Source of the DNA: Calditrichia bacterium
GTDB taxonomy: Bacteria; Calditrichota; Calditrichia; Calditrichales; Calditrichaceae
Length of the DNA: 12,250 nucleotides
Direction: 5' to 3'
NCBI GenBank assembly: GCA_027039465.1
Contig: JALWEA010000255.1
Coordinates: 1-12,250 of the forward strand
Made by a program: the position numbers and the translations under genes. A model generated the notes under the pieces. It did no database searches. It was not told the DNA's origin and saw only the letters and a program-made list of their open reading frames with translations. Positions within the stretch are counted from its first letter, which is position 1; each line of letters opens with the position of its first letter. Of this stretch, positions 1 to 7,943 are shown one piece after another.

Positions 1-494
1 ATTTGTTTATTCATCAGGAAATCCCTGAAGAAGAATTGCCTACCGGCCCGTTCCATTGGTACCACATTCTTCAATTAATTGCCGGTTTGGCCATCGTGGT
101 AATCGGCGGACATTATCTAGTGGATTCGGCTTCTTATTTGGCGCGGGTTATCGGACTATCGGAATGGGCCATTGCCGTAACGGTCGTAGCTGCAGGAACT
201 TCGGCGCCGGAATTTGCCACCTCGCTGGTGGCTGCCATGCGCGGTCGTCACGGCATTTCGGCGGGTAATTTAATCGGTAGTGATTTATTCAACATCATGG
301 GCGTTTTGGGCTTAGCGGCAATTTTGCGTCCGTTACATGTGGCACACGATGCGCTATTGGACATCGGATTGATGGTTTTCCTAATTGTTTTGGTGATTAT
401 TTTTATGCGCACCAAATGGGAAGTTTCACGCAGAGAAGGTTTGATTTTAATTTTGGTCAGTATTGTGCTGTGGATCTTGACGTTGAGGAAATAA
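1..494 (+). CDS. Na+/Ca2+ exchanger (CaCA family, YrbG-like), C-terminal part
   Basis: This is the 3' end of an inner-membrane calcium/sodium (cation) antiporter; the gene begins before the window. The TTG at base 3 is an internal leucine codon, not a credible start. The visible 163 residues are almost wholly hydrophobic membrane segments. They contain the second alpha repeat of the CaCA family: GTSAPE (visible residues 65-70) followed by GNLIGSDLFN (88-97), the acidic and polar residues that bind the transported cation in this family. More hydrophobic helices follow and the protein ends in LTLRK and a TAA stop. In the family these proteins exchange Ca2+ for Na+ or H+ across the cytoplasmic membrane; the exact ion is not decided by sequence. 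It is the only plus-strand gene here and converges on secA across a shared terminator hairpin. The family call is confident; the substrate is inferred. Confidence 0.9.
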   Translation, partial: LFIHQEIPEEELPTGPFHWYHILQLIAGLAIVVIGGHYLVDSASYLARVIGLSEWAIAVTVVAAGTSAPEFATSLVAAMRGRHGISAGNLIGSDLFNIMGVLGLAAILRPLHVAHDALLDIGLMVFLIVLVIIFMRTKWEVSRREGLILILVSIVLWILTLRK

Positions 495-532
495 ATATTT
501 TGTTGCTGAAAACAATTGTTTTTAATTCAAAC

Positions 533-569
533 AAAAAAGCCCGCATCTTTAAGCAATGCGGGCTTTTTT
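533..569. terminator. Bidirectional intrinsic terminator between the exchanger gene and secA
   Basis: The inverted repeat AGCCCGCAT / ATGCGGGCT (9 bp, GC-rich core, 9-base loop) is flanked by an A tract on the left and a T tract on the right. On either strand the hairpin is therefore followed by a run of at least six U. It lies 38 bases after the exchanger stop and 4 bases after the secA stop, and can end both convergent transcripts. Confidence 0.9.
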
Positions 570-573
570 GTTC

Positions 574-3552
574 TTATTTCTGAAACTCATTGCGTCCGTG
601 GCAATATTTGTATTTTTTACCGCTGCCGCACGGACACGGATCGTTCGGGCCAATCTTTTTACCGACCCGAATCGGTTGTTTTTTGCTGGAACGTTGTTCG
701 CCAGCCTTTTGAATATCGCTCTTTTCGCCAACGGCACCGGCCTGCAGTCCCAGTCCGGCCGCTTCTTCATGAATCAACTGCATCTGTTGTGAACGGCGCT
801 GCTGACGCGCTTCGGCCCGATTGACCGGTTCATCAACCAATTGGAATCGCCACAGCCAGCGCAAGGTTTCTTCGTTAATTTCATGAATCAAACGTTCGAA
901 CATCATGTAGGCTTCGCGCTTATATTCAACCAACGGATCTTTTTGGCCGTAAGCACGCAGATGGATACCTTCTTTCAGCATATCCATCTGGTACATGTGG
1001 TCTTTCCACTTGTCATCAATAACGTTCAGGATAAAATAGCGCTCCAGAACCGACATGCGCTCGCGACCAATGCGCTTTTCCTTTAAATCATAAACACGCA
1101 AAGCCTGATCGCGGATGTACTGTTGCAACATTTCACGATCGTAGCTTTCCAGATTTTCGCGCACCTGATACAGGCTGATATTCAACACATTACCGATATC
1201 CGTTTCCAGCGAATCCAAATTCCATTCATCGGGACGCGAATTCTTCGGAATGTACGAATCAAGTTCGGTTTCGATGTACTCGTCTAAGATGCTTTCCACT
1301 TCCTCGCGCGTGTCTTCCTGCAACAGAGCAACCCGACGCCGATCGTAAATGATTTCGCGCTGTTGGTTCATCACATCGTCATATTCCAACAAACGCTTAC
1401 GAATGGCAAAGTTTTGTGCTTCCACCTTTTTCTGCGCTTTTTCAATGGATCGCGAAATCATGGGATGTGTAATCACTTCCCCTTCCTGAATGCCGAGCCG
1501 ATCCATGATTCGCGCCACGCGCTCACTACCGAACAAGCGCATCAAATCGTCTTCCAAACTCAGGAAGAAAATACTGCTGCCAGGGTCGCCCTGACGTCCG
1601 GCACGTCCGCGTAACTGCCGGTCAATACGCCGGGATTCATGGCGTTCCGTACCGATAATGGCCAAACCACCGGCTTCCACAACCCCTTCGCCTAACTTAA
1701 TATCCGTACCGCGACCGGCCATGTTTGTTGCAATGGTCACCGCCTGCGGCTCACCGGCATGGGCAATAATTTCCGCTTCACGCTTGTGGTGCTTGGCATT
1801 AAGTACATTGTGCGGAATGCCCCGCCGTTTGAGCATACGACTTAAAATTTCCGAGACTTCAACCGTGGTCGTACCAACCAATACCGGCCGCCCCTTTTCA
1901 CGTTCCTTTATGATCTGCTCAATAACCGCATTGTATTTTTCCCGTTTACTGCGGTAAACCACATCATCGTGGTCAATACGAATCACAGGCTTGTTGGTCG
2001 GAATAACCACCACATCCAGTTTGTAAATTTCCCAAAACTCAGCGGCTTCCGTCTCCGCCGTACCGGTCATGCCCGCTAATTTATCGTACATGCGGAAATA
2101 GTTTTGCAGCGTAATGGTCGCCAAAGTCTGCGTTTCTTTTTCGATCTTCACATTTTCTTTGGCTTCAATGGCCTGATGCAAACCGTCACTGTAGCGGCGT
2201 CCGTGCAAAATACGACCGGTAAATTCATCAACAATTTGTACCTTGCCGTCCTGAACCACGTATTCCTGGTCTTTTTCATACAGCGTGTAAGCACGGAGCA
2301 ATTGCGAGATATTTTGCAACTTATCGCTACGATCAATGTAAAGGGAATGAATTTCTTCTTTTTTAATCAGTTTTTCTTCTTCGGATAAACTGCTATCCTG
2401 CTCGATTTTGGCGATTTCTTCTCCCAAATCCGGTAACAAAAACATATCCGGATCGCTGGGATTTAATTCTTCGCGACCTTTTTCCGTTAAATCAATAATA
2501 TGATTTTTTTCGTCAACGATAAAGTACAAATCGCCGAAGTAAGTTTCATCGGAAACCTTATTTTGTCCCTTATCGCGATAGTAATCGTTTTCAATTTGCT
2601 GCACCAAACTTTTAATACCCTTTTCATGGTACAGCTTGAGCAGTTTTTTATGTTTCGGAGCGCCGTGCTCGGCAATAAACAATTTGATGCCGGCTTCACG
2701 CTCTTTACCTTCCTTCAGCAATTGTTGGGCTTCAAGAATCAAACGGTTAACCAATCGGTTTTGATTGGCCACCAACCGCTCCACATAAGGTTTTAATTCT
2801 TTGAATTTATAGGATGTGCTGTCACCGCTAACAGGCCCGCTGATAATCAAAGGCGTACGCGCTTCGTCAATCAAAACGCTATCGACCTCATCCACAATCG
2901 CGTAATGATGGCCACGGGTTTGCACAATATCTTCCACACTGGAAGCCATGTTATCACGCAAATAATCGAAACCGAACTCATTATTGGTTCCGTAGGTAAT
3001 ATCACAGTTGTAAGCCTCACGGCGCTGAGCGGAATCCATATTGCTCAGGATAACGCCAACGGTAAGCCCCAAGAATTTGTAAATCTCACCCATCCATTCC
3101 GCGTCACGCTGAGCCAGATAGTCGTTCACCGTCACCAGATGAGCACCCTTGCCTTCCAACGCATTCAAATACAACGGCATGGTCGCCACCAACGTTTTAC
3201 CTTCACCGGTGGCCATTTCGGCAATTTTACCCTGGTGTAAAACGACACCGCCGATTAACTGCACATCAAACGGAACCATATCCCAGGTGATTTCACGACC
3301 GACCACCTGCCATTTTTTACCGAGCAGGCGCTTACAAGCCTGTTTAACCACAGCAAAAGCTTCAGGCAAAATATCATCGGTTGTTTCGCCTGCTTTAAGT
3401 CGCTCGCGAAATTCATCGGTTTTTTTCTGTAACTCTTCGTCCGTTAGTTTATCATACTGGTCAAAATATTCATTGATTCTATAAACCAACGGCCAAATTT
3501 TCTTTACGTCACGTTCGTGTTTTGTGCCAAATATTTTAGTAATGATACTCAT
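574..3552 (-). CDS. secA: Protein translocase subunit SecA
   Basis: SecA is the ATPase motor that pushes preproteins through SecYEG. At 992 residues it is longer than E. coli SecA (901). Walker A is MATGEGKT (113-120), the DEAD-type Walker B is DEVD (221-224), and VTVNDYLAQRDAEWM (140-154) and TPLIISGP (233-240) are hallmark SecA stretches. Helicase motor 2 shows TNMAGRGTDI (609-617) and QLRGRAGRQGD (646-656). An extra segment of about 75 residues lies around 260-335, inside or next to the preprotein cross-linking domain; I know this arrangement from FCB-group SecAs. The C-terminus has a charged linker and a zinc-binding tail with Cys973, Cys975, Cys984 and His985, the type that contacts SecB or ribosomes. 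The ATG has an AAGGGG ribosome site inside the end of the preceding phosphoesterase gene, 6 bases upstream. secA is the last gene of its cluster. Confidence 0.98.
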   Translation of the reverse strand: MSIITKIFGTKHERDVKKIWPLVYRINEYFDQYDKLTDEELQKKTDEFRERLKAGETTDDILPEAFAVVKQACKRLLGKKWQVVGREITWDMVPFDVQLIGGVVLHQGKIAEMATGEGKTLVATMPLYLNALEGKGAHLVTVNDYLAQRDAEWMGEIYKFLGLTVGVILSNMDSAQRREAYNCDITYGTNNEFGFDYLRDNMASSVEDIVQTRGHHYAIVDEVDSVLIDEARTPLIISGPVSGDSTSYKFKELKPYVERLVANQNRLVNRLILEAQQLLKEGKEREAGIKLFIAEHGAPKHKKLLKLYHEKGIKSLVQQIENDYYRDKGQNKVSDETYFGDLYFIVDEKNHIIDLTEKGREELNPSDPDMFLLPDLGEEIAKIEQDSSLSEEEKLIKKEEIHSLYIDRSDKLQNISQLLRAYTLYEKDQEYVVQDGKVQIVDEFTGRILHGRRYSDGLHQAIEAKENVKIEKETQTLATITLQNYFRMYDKLAGMTGTAETEAAEFWEIYKLDVVVIPTNKPVIRIDHDDVVYRSKREKYNAVIEQIIKEREKGRPVLVGTTTVEVSEILSRMLKRRGIPHNVLNAKHHKREAEIIAHAGEPQAVTIATNMAGRGTDIKLGEGVVEAGGLAIIGTERHESRRIDRQLRGRAGRQGDPGSSIFFLSLEDDLMRLFGSERVARIMDRLGIQEGEVITHPMISRSIEKAQKKVEAQNFAIRKRLLEYDDVMNQQREIIYDRRRVALLQEDTREEVESILDEYIETELDSYIPKNSRPDEWNLDSLETDIGNVLNISLYQVRENLESYDREMLQQYIRDQALRVYDLKEKRIGRERMSVLERYFILNVIDDKWKDHMYQMDMLKEGIHLRAYGQKDPLVEYKREAYMMFERLIHEINEETLRWLWRFQLVDEPVNRAEARQQRRSQQMQLIHEEAAGLGLQAGAVGEKSDIQKAGEQRSSKKQPIRVGKKIGPNDPCPCGSGKKYKYCHGRNEFQK

Positions 3553-3558
3553 TTTATT

Positions 3559-4269
3559 TTAATACCCCTTTAATAGACGTTCCGCTAAAAATGTAGGTAA
3601 CCCCGATTTGATTATTTTTTGATAGGTTTTTTCAACATTATAATTTAAACGAATGTATTTTAACGCCCCGTTATTCGGTTCGTAAATCACAAAACTTAAT
3701 CTTGGATCCCCGTCTCTGGGTTGACCTATGCTCCCTACATTAACGATATATTTTTGATTTTGTTCAATCGTAATATCCGATTTTATGGCCTTTTCCGCAG
3801 TAAAAATAACCGGCACGTGGGAATGCCCGACAAAACAAACATTCTGTTTGAAACTTTCCATTTCCATGCGCGCATCCTCAACCGAAAGGATGTAATACCA
3901 ATGCGAAGGATTGGAAGGCGAAGCATGGACAAAGATCATATTGTCGGTTTGGTAGATAAAAGGAAGCTGCTTAAGAAACTCCTGATTTTCTTTGGTTAGA
4001 CGTTCCATCGTCCAGTAGGTCGCCATTTTAGCAAATTGATTAAAATATTCAATGCGCGCCAGACCGATGGCCGCATAATCATGATTGCCCATCAGCACCA
4101 CATTGCAGCGCTGACGGACAATCTCAATACATTCATTGGGATTCGGGCCGTAACCGACAATATCTCCTAGGCAATAAATGTTTTTGATACCTTGCTCGTC
4201 AATATAACCCAAAGCCGTACTCAGCGCTTCAAGATTTCCGTGAATATCCGAAATAATTGCAATTGCCAT
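3559..4269 (-). CDS. Calcineurin-like metallophosphoesterase (YfcE/MJ0936-like)
   Basis: This 236-residue soluble protein has the full set of metallophosphoesterase motifs: DIHGN (Asp8, His10), GDIVGYGPNP (Asp36), GNHD (Asn62, His63), FVHASP (His114) and GHSH (His149, His151). These ligate a two-metal centre that hydrolyses phosphomono- or diesters. The NVGSIGQPRDGDPR stretch (177-190) is typical of the predicted-phosphodiesterase family (PF12850 type) that also includes enzymes annotated as diadenosine-tetraphosphatase-like. There is no signal peptide, so it acts in the cytoplasm. It starts 2 bases after the nusB stop and ends 6 bases before secA, so it is almost certainly co-transcribed and perhaps translationally coupled with both. 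The substrate cannot be named from sequence; nucleotides, cyclic nucleotides and phosphorylated small molecules are all possible. Confidence 0.88.
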   Translation of the reverse strand: MAIAIISDIHGNLEALSTALGYIDEQGIKNIYCLGDIVGYGPNPNECIEIVRQRCNVVLMGNHDYAAIGLARIEYFNQFAKMATYWTMERLTKENQEFLKQLPFIYQTDNMIFVHASPSNPSHWYYILSVEDARMEMESFKQNVCFVGHSHVPVIFTAEKAIKSDITIEQNQKYIVNVGSIGQPRDGDPRLSFVIYEPNNGALKYIRLNYNVEKTYQKIIKSGLPTFLAERLLKGY

Positions 4270-4271
4270 CT

Positions 4272-4739
4272 TTAATCATCTAACCTGACTTTTGTATTCA
4301 AACCACGACCGGATTTTTTGATTAATTTTTCCTTCTTTAATTCTTTCAGCAAGGCATCCAATAATCCGTTAATAAATTTGCCGGTTTTCGGTGTGCTGTA
4401 TTTTTTCCCGATCTCAATCATTTCATCGATAGTCACTTCCGGCGGAATATCTTCAAAGTACATAAATTCAACCAGAGCCATGCGCAAAAGAACGCGGTCA
4501 ACGGGAGCGACCCGGTTGAAATCCCAATTGATTAATTTGGTTTTAATGCGCTCATCCAGATTATTTTTGTTTTCCAAATACAATCGGATTATTTTCTCAA
4601 CAAAAGGACTAACGCTTTTGCCATCCCCTTCTTCTTCCAGTAAATATTCCAATTGTTCCGTAAAGGGAATCGGGTTGAATTCCAGCGCAAATAAAACCTT
4701 AAGAACAAGTTCCCGTTCTTCTCGTCGTGTCATTTTCAC
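4272..4739 (-). CDS. nusB: Transcription antitermination factor NusB
   Basis: NusB binds boxA RNA together with NusE (S10) and supports antitermination, mainly of rRNA operons. The N-terminus TRREERELVLKVLFALEFN matches the family's opening helix. The core WDFNRVAPVDRVLLRMALVEFMYFEDIPPEVTIDEMIEIGKKYS...KFINGLLDAL carries the conserved Arg, Ile-Pro and Phe-Ile/Val-Asn-Gly positions. At 155 residues it is a little longer than E. coli NusB (139), because of a basic C-terminal tail. The chosen start is GTG at 4739, which overlaps the upstream hydroxybutyryl-CoA dehydrogenase stop as GTGA and lies about 14 bases from an AAGGA motif. The ATG two codons later (4733) is a possible alternative. The overlap implies translational coupling to the metabolic gene upstream. 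Confidence 0.95.
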   Translation of the reverse strand: MKMTRREERELVLKVLFALEFNPIPFTEQLEYLLEEEGDGKSVSPFVEKIIRLYLENKNNLDERIKTKLINWDFNRVAPVDRVLLRMALVEFMYFEDIPPEVTIDEMIEIGKKYSTPKTGKFINGLLDALLKELKKEKLIKKSGRGLNTKVRLDD

Positions 4740-5584
4740 TCGTACGTATAAAATCCTTTTTTAGTTTTTCTTCCCAAATGGCCTGCTGCCACCATTTTTT
4801 TCAACAACGGGCAGGGGCGATATTTCGGATCGCCGAGTCCCTTGTACAAAACATTCATGATATGCAAACAAACATCCAAACCGATGAAATCCGCCAAAGT
4901 TAACGGCCCCATGGGATGATTCATGCCAAGTTTCATAACCGTATCGATGGCTTCCTTATCGGCAACGCCCTCCATCAGGCAATAAATGGCTTCATTAATC
5001 ATGGGCATCAAAACCCGATTGGAAATAAACCCCGGATAGTCATTTACTTCAACCGGCGTTTTTTGCAGGGCCTTTGCCATATCGTAAACCGCCTGATAGG
5101 TTTCGTCGGAAGTGGCCAATCCGCGAATAATTTCCACCAATTCCATCACCGGTACCGGATTCATGAAATGCATGCCGATAACCTTATCCGGGCGAGAAGT
5201 TACCGCCGCCAATTCCGTAATGGAGATCGAAGAGGTATTTGATGCCAGAATGGTCTCCGAGGGACAGATGAAATCCAATTGTTTGAAAATATTCTTCTTC
5301 AATTCATCGTTTTCAATAACCGCTTCCACAACCAACTCGGCATTAGCTGCCGATTGCATATCCGTTGAAGTTTTTATTCTTTTTAACGTTTCATTTAATT
5401 GATCTTGCGTTATTGTACCTTTTTTCAATTGACGATTTAAGTTCTTCTCGATTTTCCCCAAGGCCGAATTCAGAATATCTTCCTGAATATCTATCAATGT
5501 CACATCGTTTCCGAATAATGCAAATACATGCGCAATGCCGTTACCCATGGTTCCGGCACCGATAACTGCTACTTTTTTACTCAT
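4736..5584 (-). CDS. 3-hydroxybutyryl-CoA dehydrogenase
   Basis: This 282-residue enzyme interconverts acetoacetyl-CoA and 3-hydroxybutyryl-CoA with NAD(P)H. The N-terminal Rossmann fold has GAGTMGNGIA (9-18), and Asp32 ends the second strand, which favours NAD+. The catalytic set known from hydroxyacyl-CoA dehydrogenases is present with conserved spacing: Ser118 in SNTSS, His139 in MHFMNPVPVMELVE, Glu151 and Asn189 in FISNR. The C-terminal helical dimerisation domain ends in the usual KKGFYTYE. Length and architecture are those of the short monofunctional type, without a fused hydratase. An AAGGAGA ribosome site (5592-5598) sits directly after the thiolase stop, 15 bases away, so the two enzymes are co-expressed and perform consecutive steps. 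The direction (butyrate/PHB-type synthesis or beta-oxidation) cannot be told, because no crotonase or acyl-CoA dehydrogenase is in the window. Confidence 0.95.
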   Translation of the reverse strand: MSKKVAVIGAGTMGNGIAHVFALFGNDVTLIDIQEDILNSALGKIEKNLNRQLKKGTITQDQLNETLKRIKTSTDMQSAANAELVVEAVIENDELKKNIFKQLDFICPSETILASNTSSISITELAAVTSRPDKVIGMHFMNPVPVMELVEIIRGLATSDETYQAVYDMAKALQKTPVEVNDYPGFISNRVLMPMINEAIYCLMEGVADKEAIDTVMKLGMNHPMGPLTLADFIGLDVCLHIMNVLYKGLGDPKYRPCPLLKKMVAAGHLGRKTKKGFYTYE

Positions 5585-5599
5585 TTTCTCATCTCCTTT

Positions 5600-6787
5600 T
5601 TAAATCGATTCCACAACTAATGCCGCTGCTTCTCCGCCGCCGATACACAACGACGCCACGCCGCGTTTGGCATTATTCTTTTTCATGGCAAACAGTAAGG
5701 TCGACAAAATCCGTGCTCCGCTTGCCCCGATAGGATGCCCGATAGCCACTGCTCCACCGTGAATATTTACCTTCTCCACCGGGATATTCAAAAAGCGGTT
5801 ATTTACAATCGTAACAACGGCAAACGCTTCGTTGATTTCAAACAAATCGATATCATCAACGCTCAGTTCCGCTTTTTTCAATGCTTTGCGGATGGAGTCC
5901 GCAGGAGCTTTGGTAAAATATTCCGGCGCTTTGGCGGCAGAAGCTTGGGAAACAATTTTAAACAAAGGTTTATTACCCAATTCTTCCGCTTTTTCTTTGG
6001 CCATCACTACCACGGCCGCACCGCCGTCATTTATTTTAGAAGAATTCGCTGCAGTAACCGTGCCATCTTTTTCAAAAGCCGGACGTAATTTGGGCATTTT
6101 TTCAAAAATCACCTTGCCCGGTTCTTCGTCTTTATCCACAATAATCGGGTCGCCTTTTCTCTGAGGCACTTCCACCGGAACAATTTCAGCATCAAACCAA
6201 CCCTCTTCCTGCGCTTTTAACGCCCGACGATAGCTAAGCGCAGCAAATTCGTCCTGCTCTTCACGGCTAACGTTGCATTCCCGCGCACATAATTCGGCGG
6301 CATTGCCCATGTGGAAATTATTATACACATCCCACAGCCCGTCTTTGATCATGCCATCAACCAACTCACCGTTACCCAACCGGTAACCATAGCGGGCCTT
6401 GGGCACATAATACGGAACTTGACTCATGTTTTCCATTCCGCCGGCAACGATAACATCGGCGTCGCCGACCATAATGGCTTGTGCAGCTAACATGACCGCT
6501 TTCAATCCGGAGCCGCAAACCTTGTTAATGGTCATGCATTCAACGGAAACATCCAGTCCTGCACCTAAGGCTGCCTGACGCGCAGGAGCTTGTCCTTCGT
6601 TGGCCGTTAACACATTGCCCATTATTACTTCATCAACCGCATCAAAAGGCGTTCCTGAACGCTCCAAAGCGGCTTTTATGGCAATACTACCTAATTTGGT
6701 GGCCGGTACATCTTTAAACACCCCGCCAAAACTTCCTACCGGGGTACGGGCCGCCCCAACAATCACAACTTCTCTTAACTGCTTCAT
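5600..6787 (-). CDS. Acetyl-CoA acetyltransferase (thiolase)
   Basis: This cytoplasmic thiolase condenses two acetyl-CoA to acetoacetyl-CoA or cleaves 3-ketoacyl-CoA. Counting from the ATG at 6787 it has 395 residues, the usual length. The nucleophilic cysteine is Cys91 in NKVCGSGLKAV, the catalytic His is His351 in GHPIGASGAR, and the acid/base Cys is Cys381 in CIGGGEAAAL. NEAFA (319-323) is also conserved. The closing glycine motif reads GGGEAAAL rather than the common GGGMGVA, a mild variation. An in-frame TTG at 6802 would add five residues, but a strong GGGGGAG ribosome site (6794-6800) lies inside that extension and is correctly spaced for the ATG. The gene precedes hydroxybutyryl-CoA dehydrogenase by 15 bases. 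Biosynthetic and degradative thiolases cannot be separated with certainty; the partner favours four-carbon chemistry. Confidence 0.95.
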   Translation of the reverse strand: MKQLREVVIVGAARTPVGSFGGVFKDVPATKLGSIAIKAALERSGTPFDAVDEVIMGNVLTANEGQAPARQAALGAGLDVSVECMTINKVCGSGLKAVMLAAQAIMVGDADVIVAGGMENMSQVPYYVPKARYGYRLGNGELVDGMIKDGLWDVYNNFHMGNAAELCARECNVSREEQDEFAALSYRRALKAQEEGWFDAEIVPVEVPQRKGDPIIVDKDEEPGKVIFEKMPKLRPAFEKDGTVTAANSSKINDGGAAVVVMAKEKAEELGNKPLFKIVSQASAAKAPEYFTKAPADSIRKALKKAELSVDDIDLFEINEAFAVVTIVNNRFLNIPVEKVNIHGGAVAIGHPIGASGARILSTLLFAMKKNNAKRGVASLCIGGGEAAALVVESI

Positions 6788-6793
6788 TCTTAA

Positions 6794-6800
6794 CTCCCCC
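6794..6800 (-). promoter_or_regulatory. Ribosome binding site deciding the thiolase start
   Basis: On the minus strand GGGGGAG lies 6 bases before the ATG at 6787. It would fall inside the coding region if translation began at the TTG at 6802, so it argues for the ATG. Confidence 0.75.
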
Positions 6801-6822
6801 AAATTTAACTGTAAGTTAAAGC

Positions 6823-6851
6823 AATCTAATCATTTTAGATAACCCATGCAA
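6823..6851 (-). promoter_or_regulatory. Weak candidate promoter before the thiolase-secA cluster
   Basis: On the minus strand TTGCAT and TAGATT are separated by 17 bases within the 79-base gap between phoH and the thiolase gene. No terminator is visible in this gap, so the cluster could equally be read through from phoH. The match is modest and seen by eye only. Confidence 0.25.
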
Positions 6852-6866
6852 GCAACCGAAATGTAA

Positions 6867-7865
6867 TTATGTTGAAGAATTTTCACGTTTTTTATCATAC
6901 TTTTCATACGCGTTAATGATCTCTTTAACCAAAGGATGGCGCACCACATCCCGATCGGTTAATTGAATAAAAGAGATGCCCGGAATACCCGAAAGAATGT
7001 AAAAACTACTAACCAAACCCGATTCCTTTTTGGATGGTAAATCAATTTGCGTAATATCTCCGGTAATGACGCATTTGGAATTTATTCCGAGACGCGTTAA
7101 AAACATTTTCATTTGCATAAACGTTGTATTTTGCGCCTCATCCAAAATGACAAAGGCATTGTTAAGGGTACGTCCGCGCATGTAGGCCAAAGGCAAGATT
7201 TCAATAATCTGCTGATCTAAAAATCGTTTTAAAAGATCTTTGGGCACCATGTCTTCAAGAGCATCATAAAGCGGTTTTAAATAAGGATCTATTTTTTCTT
7301 TATAGTCGCCTGGCAAATACCCTAGGCTTTCACCGGCTTCAACGGCCGGACGCGCCAAAACGATCTTTTTAACCAAATTATCTTTTAAATAGGCTACCGA
7401 AAGCGCAACGGCCAAATATGTTTTACCCGTTCCCGCCGGGCCAACGGCAAATAAAATATCATTTTTTTGAATGGCCTTTAACATTTTTTCCTGGCCTTCG
7501 GTTTTGGGCTTAACCGCTCCCAGGAACGTTTCAAGGGCAGGAATTTCATGTTTGGCTTTTAAGGCAGGTGATGGTTCAACGGAGGTTTTGCGCACAACCG
7601 ATCGCGCAATTTGAATGGAAGTAATGACATCATTCTTGCTGAATATTTTATCCTTTTTGGCAGCGGAGACGAGGTCTTCCAATACATGAAGGGTACTTTC
7701 CACCTCGTCTTGTTGACCGATTATTTTAATCTCCCGTCCCCTTGCAACCAAACGTACACGAAAATAATCTTCAATCAATCGTAAATTGGCATCGTTTTGT
7801 CCAAAAACAGCAATAGAGCTAACCGTATCCGGAACGATAAAAATCTTTTCAATGACTTCTTCCAT
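6867..7865 (-). CDS. PhoH-like ATPase
   Basis: This 332-residue protein belongs to the PhoH/YbeZ family of RNA-associated P-loop ATPases, linked to ribosome maturation and stress in other bacteria. Walker A is GPAGTGKT (142-149), followed by LARPAVEAGESLGYLPGD (160-177), a family hallmark. Walker B is VILDEAQN (229-236), with TGDITQIDLP (258-267) and TDRDVVRHPLV after it. The N-terminal 70 residues look like the KH-like RNA-binding region usual in this family (PhoH-like rather than the PIN-fused PhoH2). The gene begins only 20 bases after the T tract of a terminator. In many bacteria the neighbour is ybeY; here it is the thiolase, 79 bases downstream. It is cytoplasmic, and its substrate RNA is unknown. 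Confidence 0.93.
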   Translation of the reverse strand: MEEVIEKIFIVPDTVSSIAVFGQNDANLRLIEDYFRVRLVARGREIKIIGQQDEVESTLHVLEDLVSAAKKDKIFSKNDVITSIQIARSVVRKTSVEPSPALKAKHEIPALETFLGAVKPKTEGQEKMLKAIQKNDILFAVGPAGTGKTYLAVALSVAYLKDNLVKKIVLARPAVEAGESLGYLPGDYKEKIDPYLKPLYDALEDMVPKDLLKRFLDQQIIEILPLAYMRGRTLNNAFVILDEAQNTTFMQMKMFLTRLGINSKCVITGDITQIDLPSKKESGLVSSFYILSGIPGISFIQLTDRDVVRHPLVKEIINAYEKYDKKRENSST

Positions 7866-7884
7866 TCTCCCTCTTCCCTAACAC

Positions 7885-7922
7885 AAAAAAAGGCTTTCAG
7901 GAACAATACCCGAAAGCCTTTT
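7885..7922 (-). terminator. Intrinsic terminator after the LysM gene
   Basis: The inverted repeat AAAAGGCTTTC / GAAAGCCTTTT (11 bp, 13-base loop) lies about 20 bases after the LysM gene stop. On the minus strand it is followed by a run of seven T. It ends the lipoprotein-LysM operon and sits just upstream of phoH. Confidence 0.85.
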
Positions 7923-7931
7923 GAAGATCAA
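7903..7931 (-). promoter_or_regulatory. Candidate phoH promoter overlapping the terminator
   Basis: On the minus strand TTGATC and TATTGT are spaced by 17 bases, with the -10-like hexamer in the loop of the terminator hairpin. Transcription would start near 7896, beyond the first hairpin arm, leaving a leader of about 30 bases before the phoH ATG. The match is partial (4/6 at -10), and no other promoter fits between the terminator and phoH. Confidence 0.3.
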
Positions 7932-7943
7932 TTTCAATATATA

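Noticed and set aside
841..3484. Several plus-strand open frames of 80-110 codons opposite secA
   Set aside because: They are antisense shadows of secA, with no recognisable protein features and no ribosome sites.
3754..3767. Second FNR-like box, TTGATTTTGTTCAA
   Set aside because: It has one mismatch to the consensus and lies inside the phosphoesterase coding region with no promoter nearby; most likely chance.
6788..6802. Five-residue N-terminal extension of the thiolase from a TTG start
   Set aside because: A strong ribosome site lies within the extension and is spaced for the ATG at 6787.
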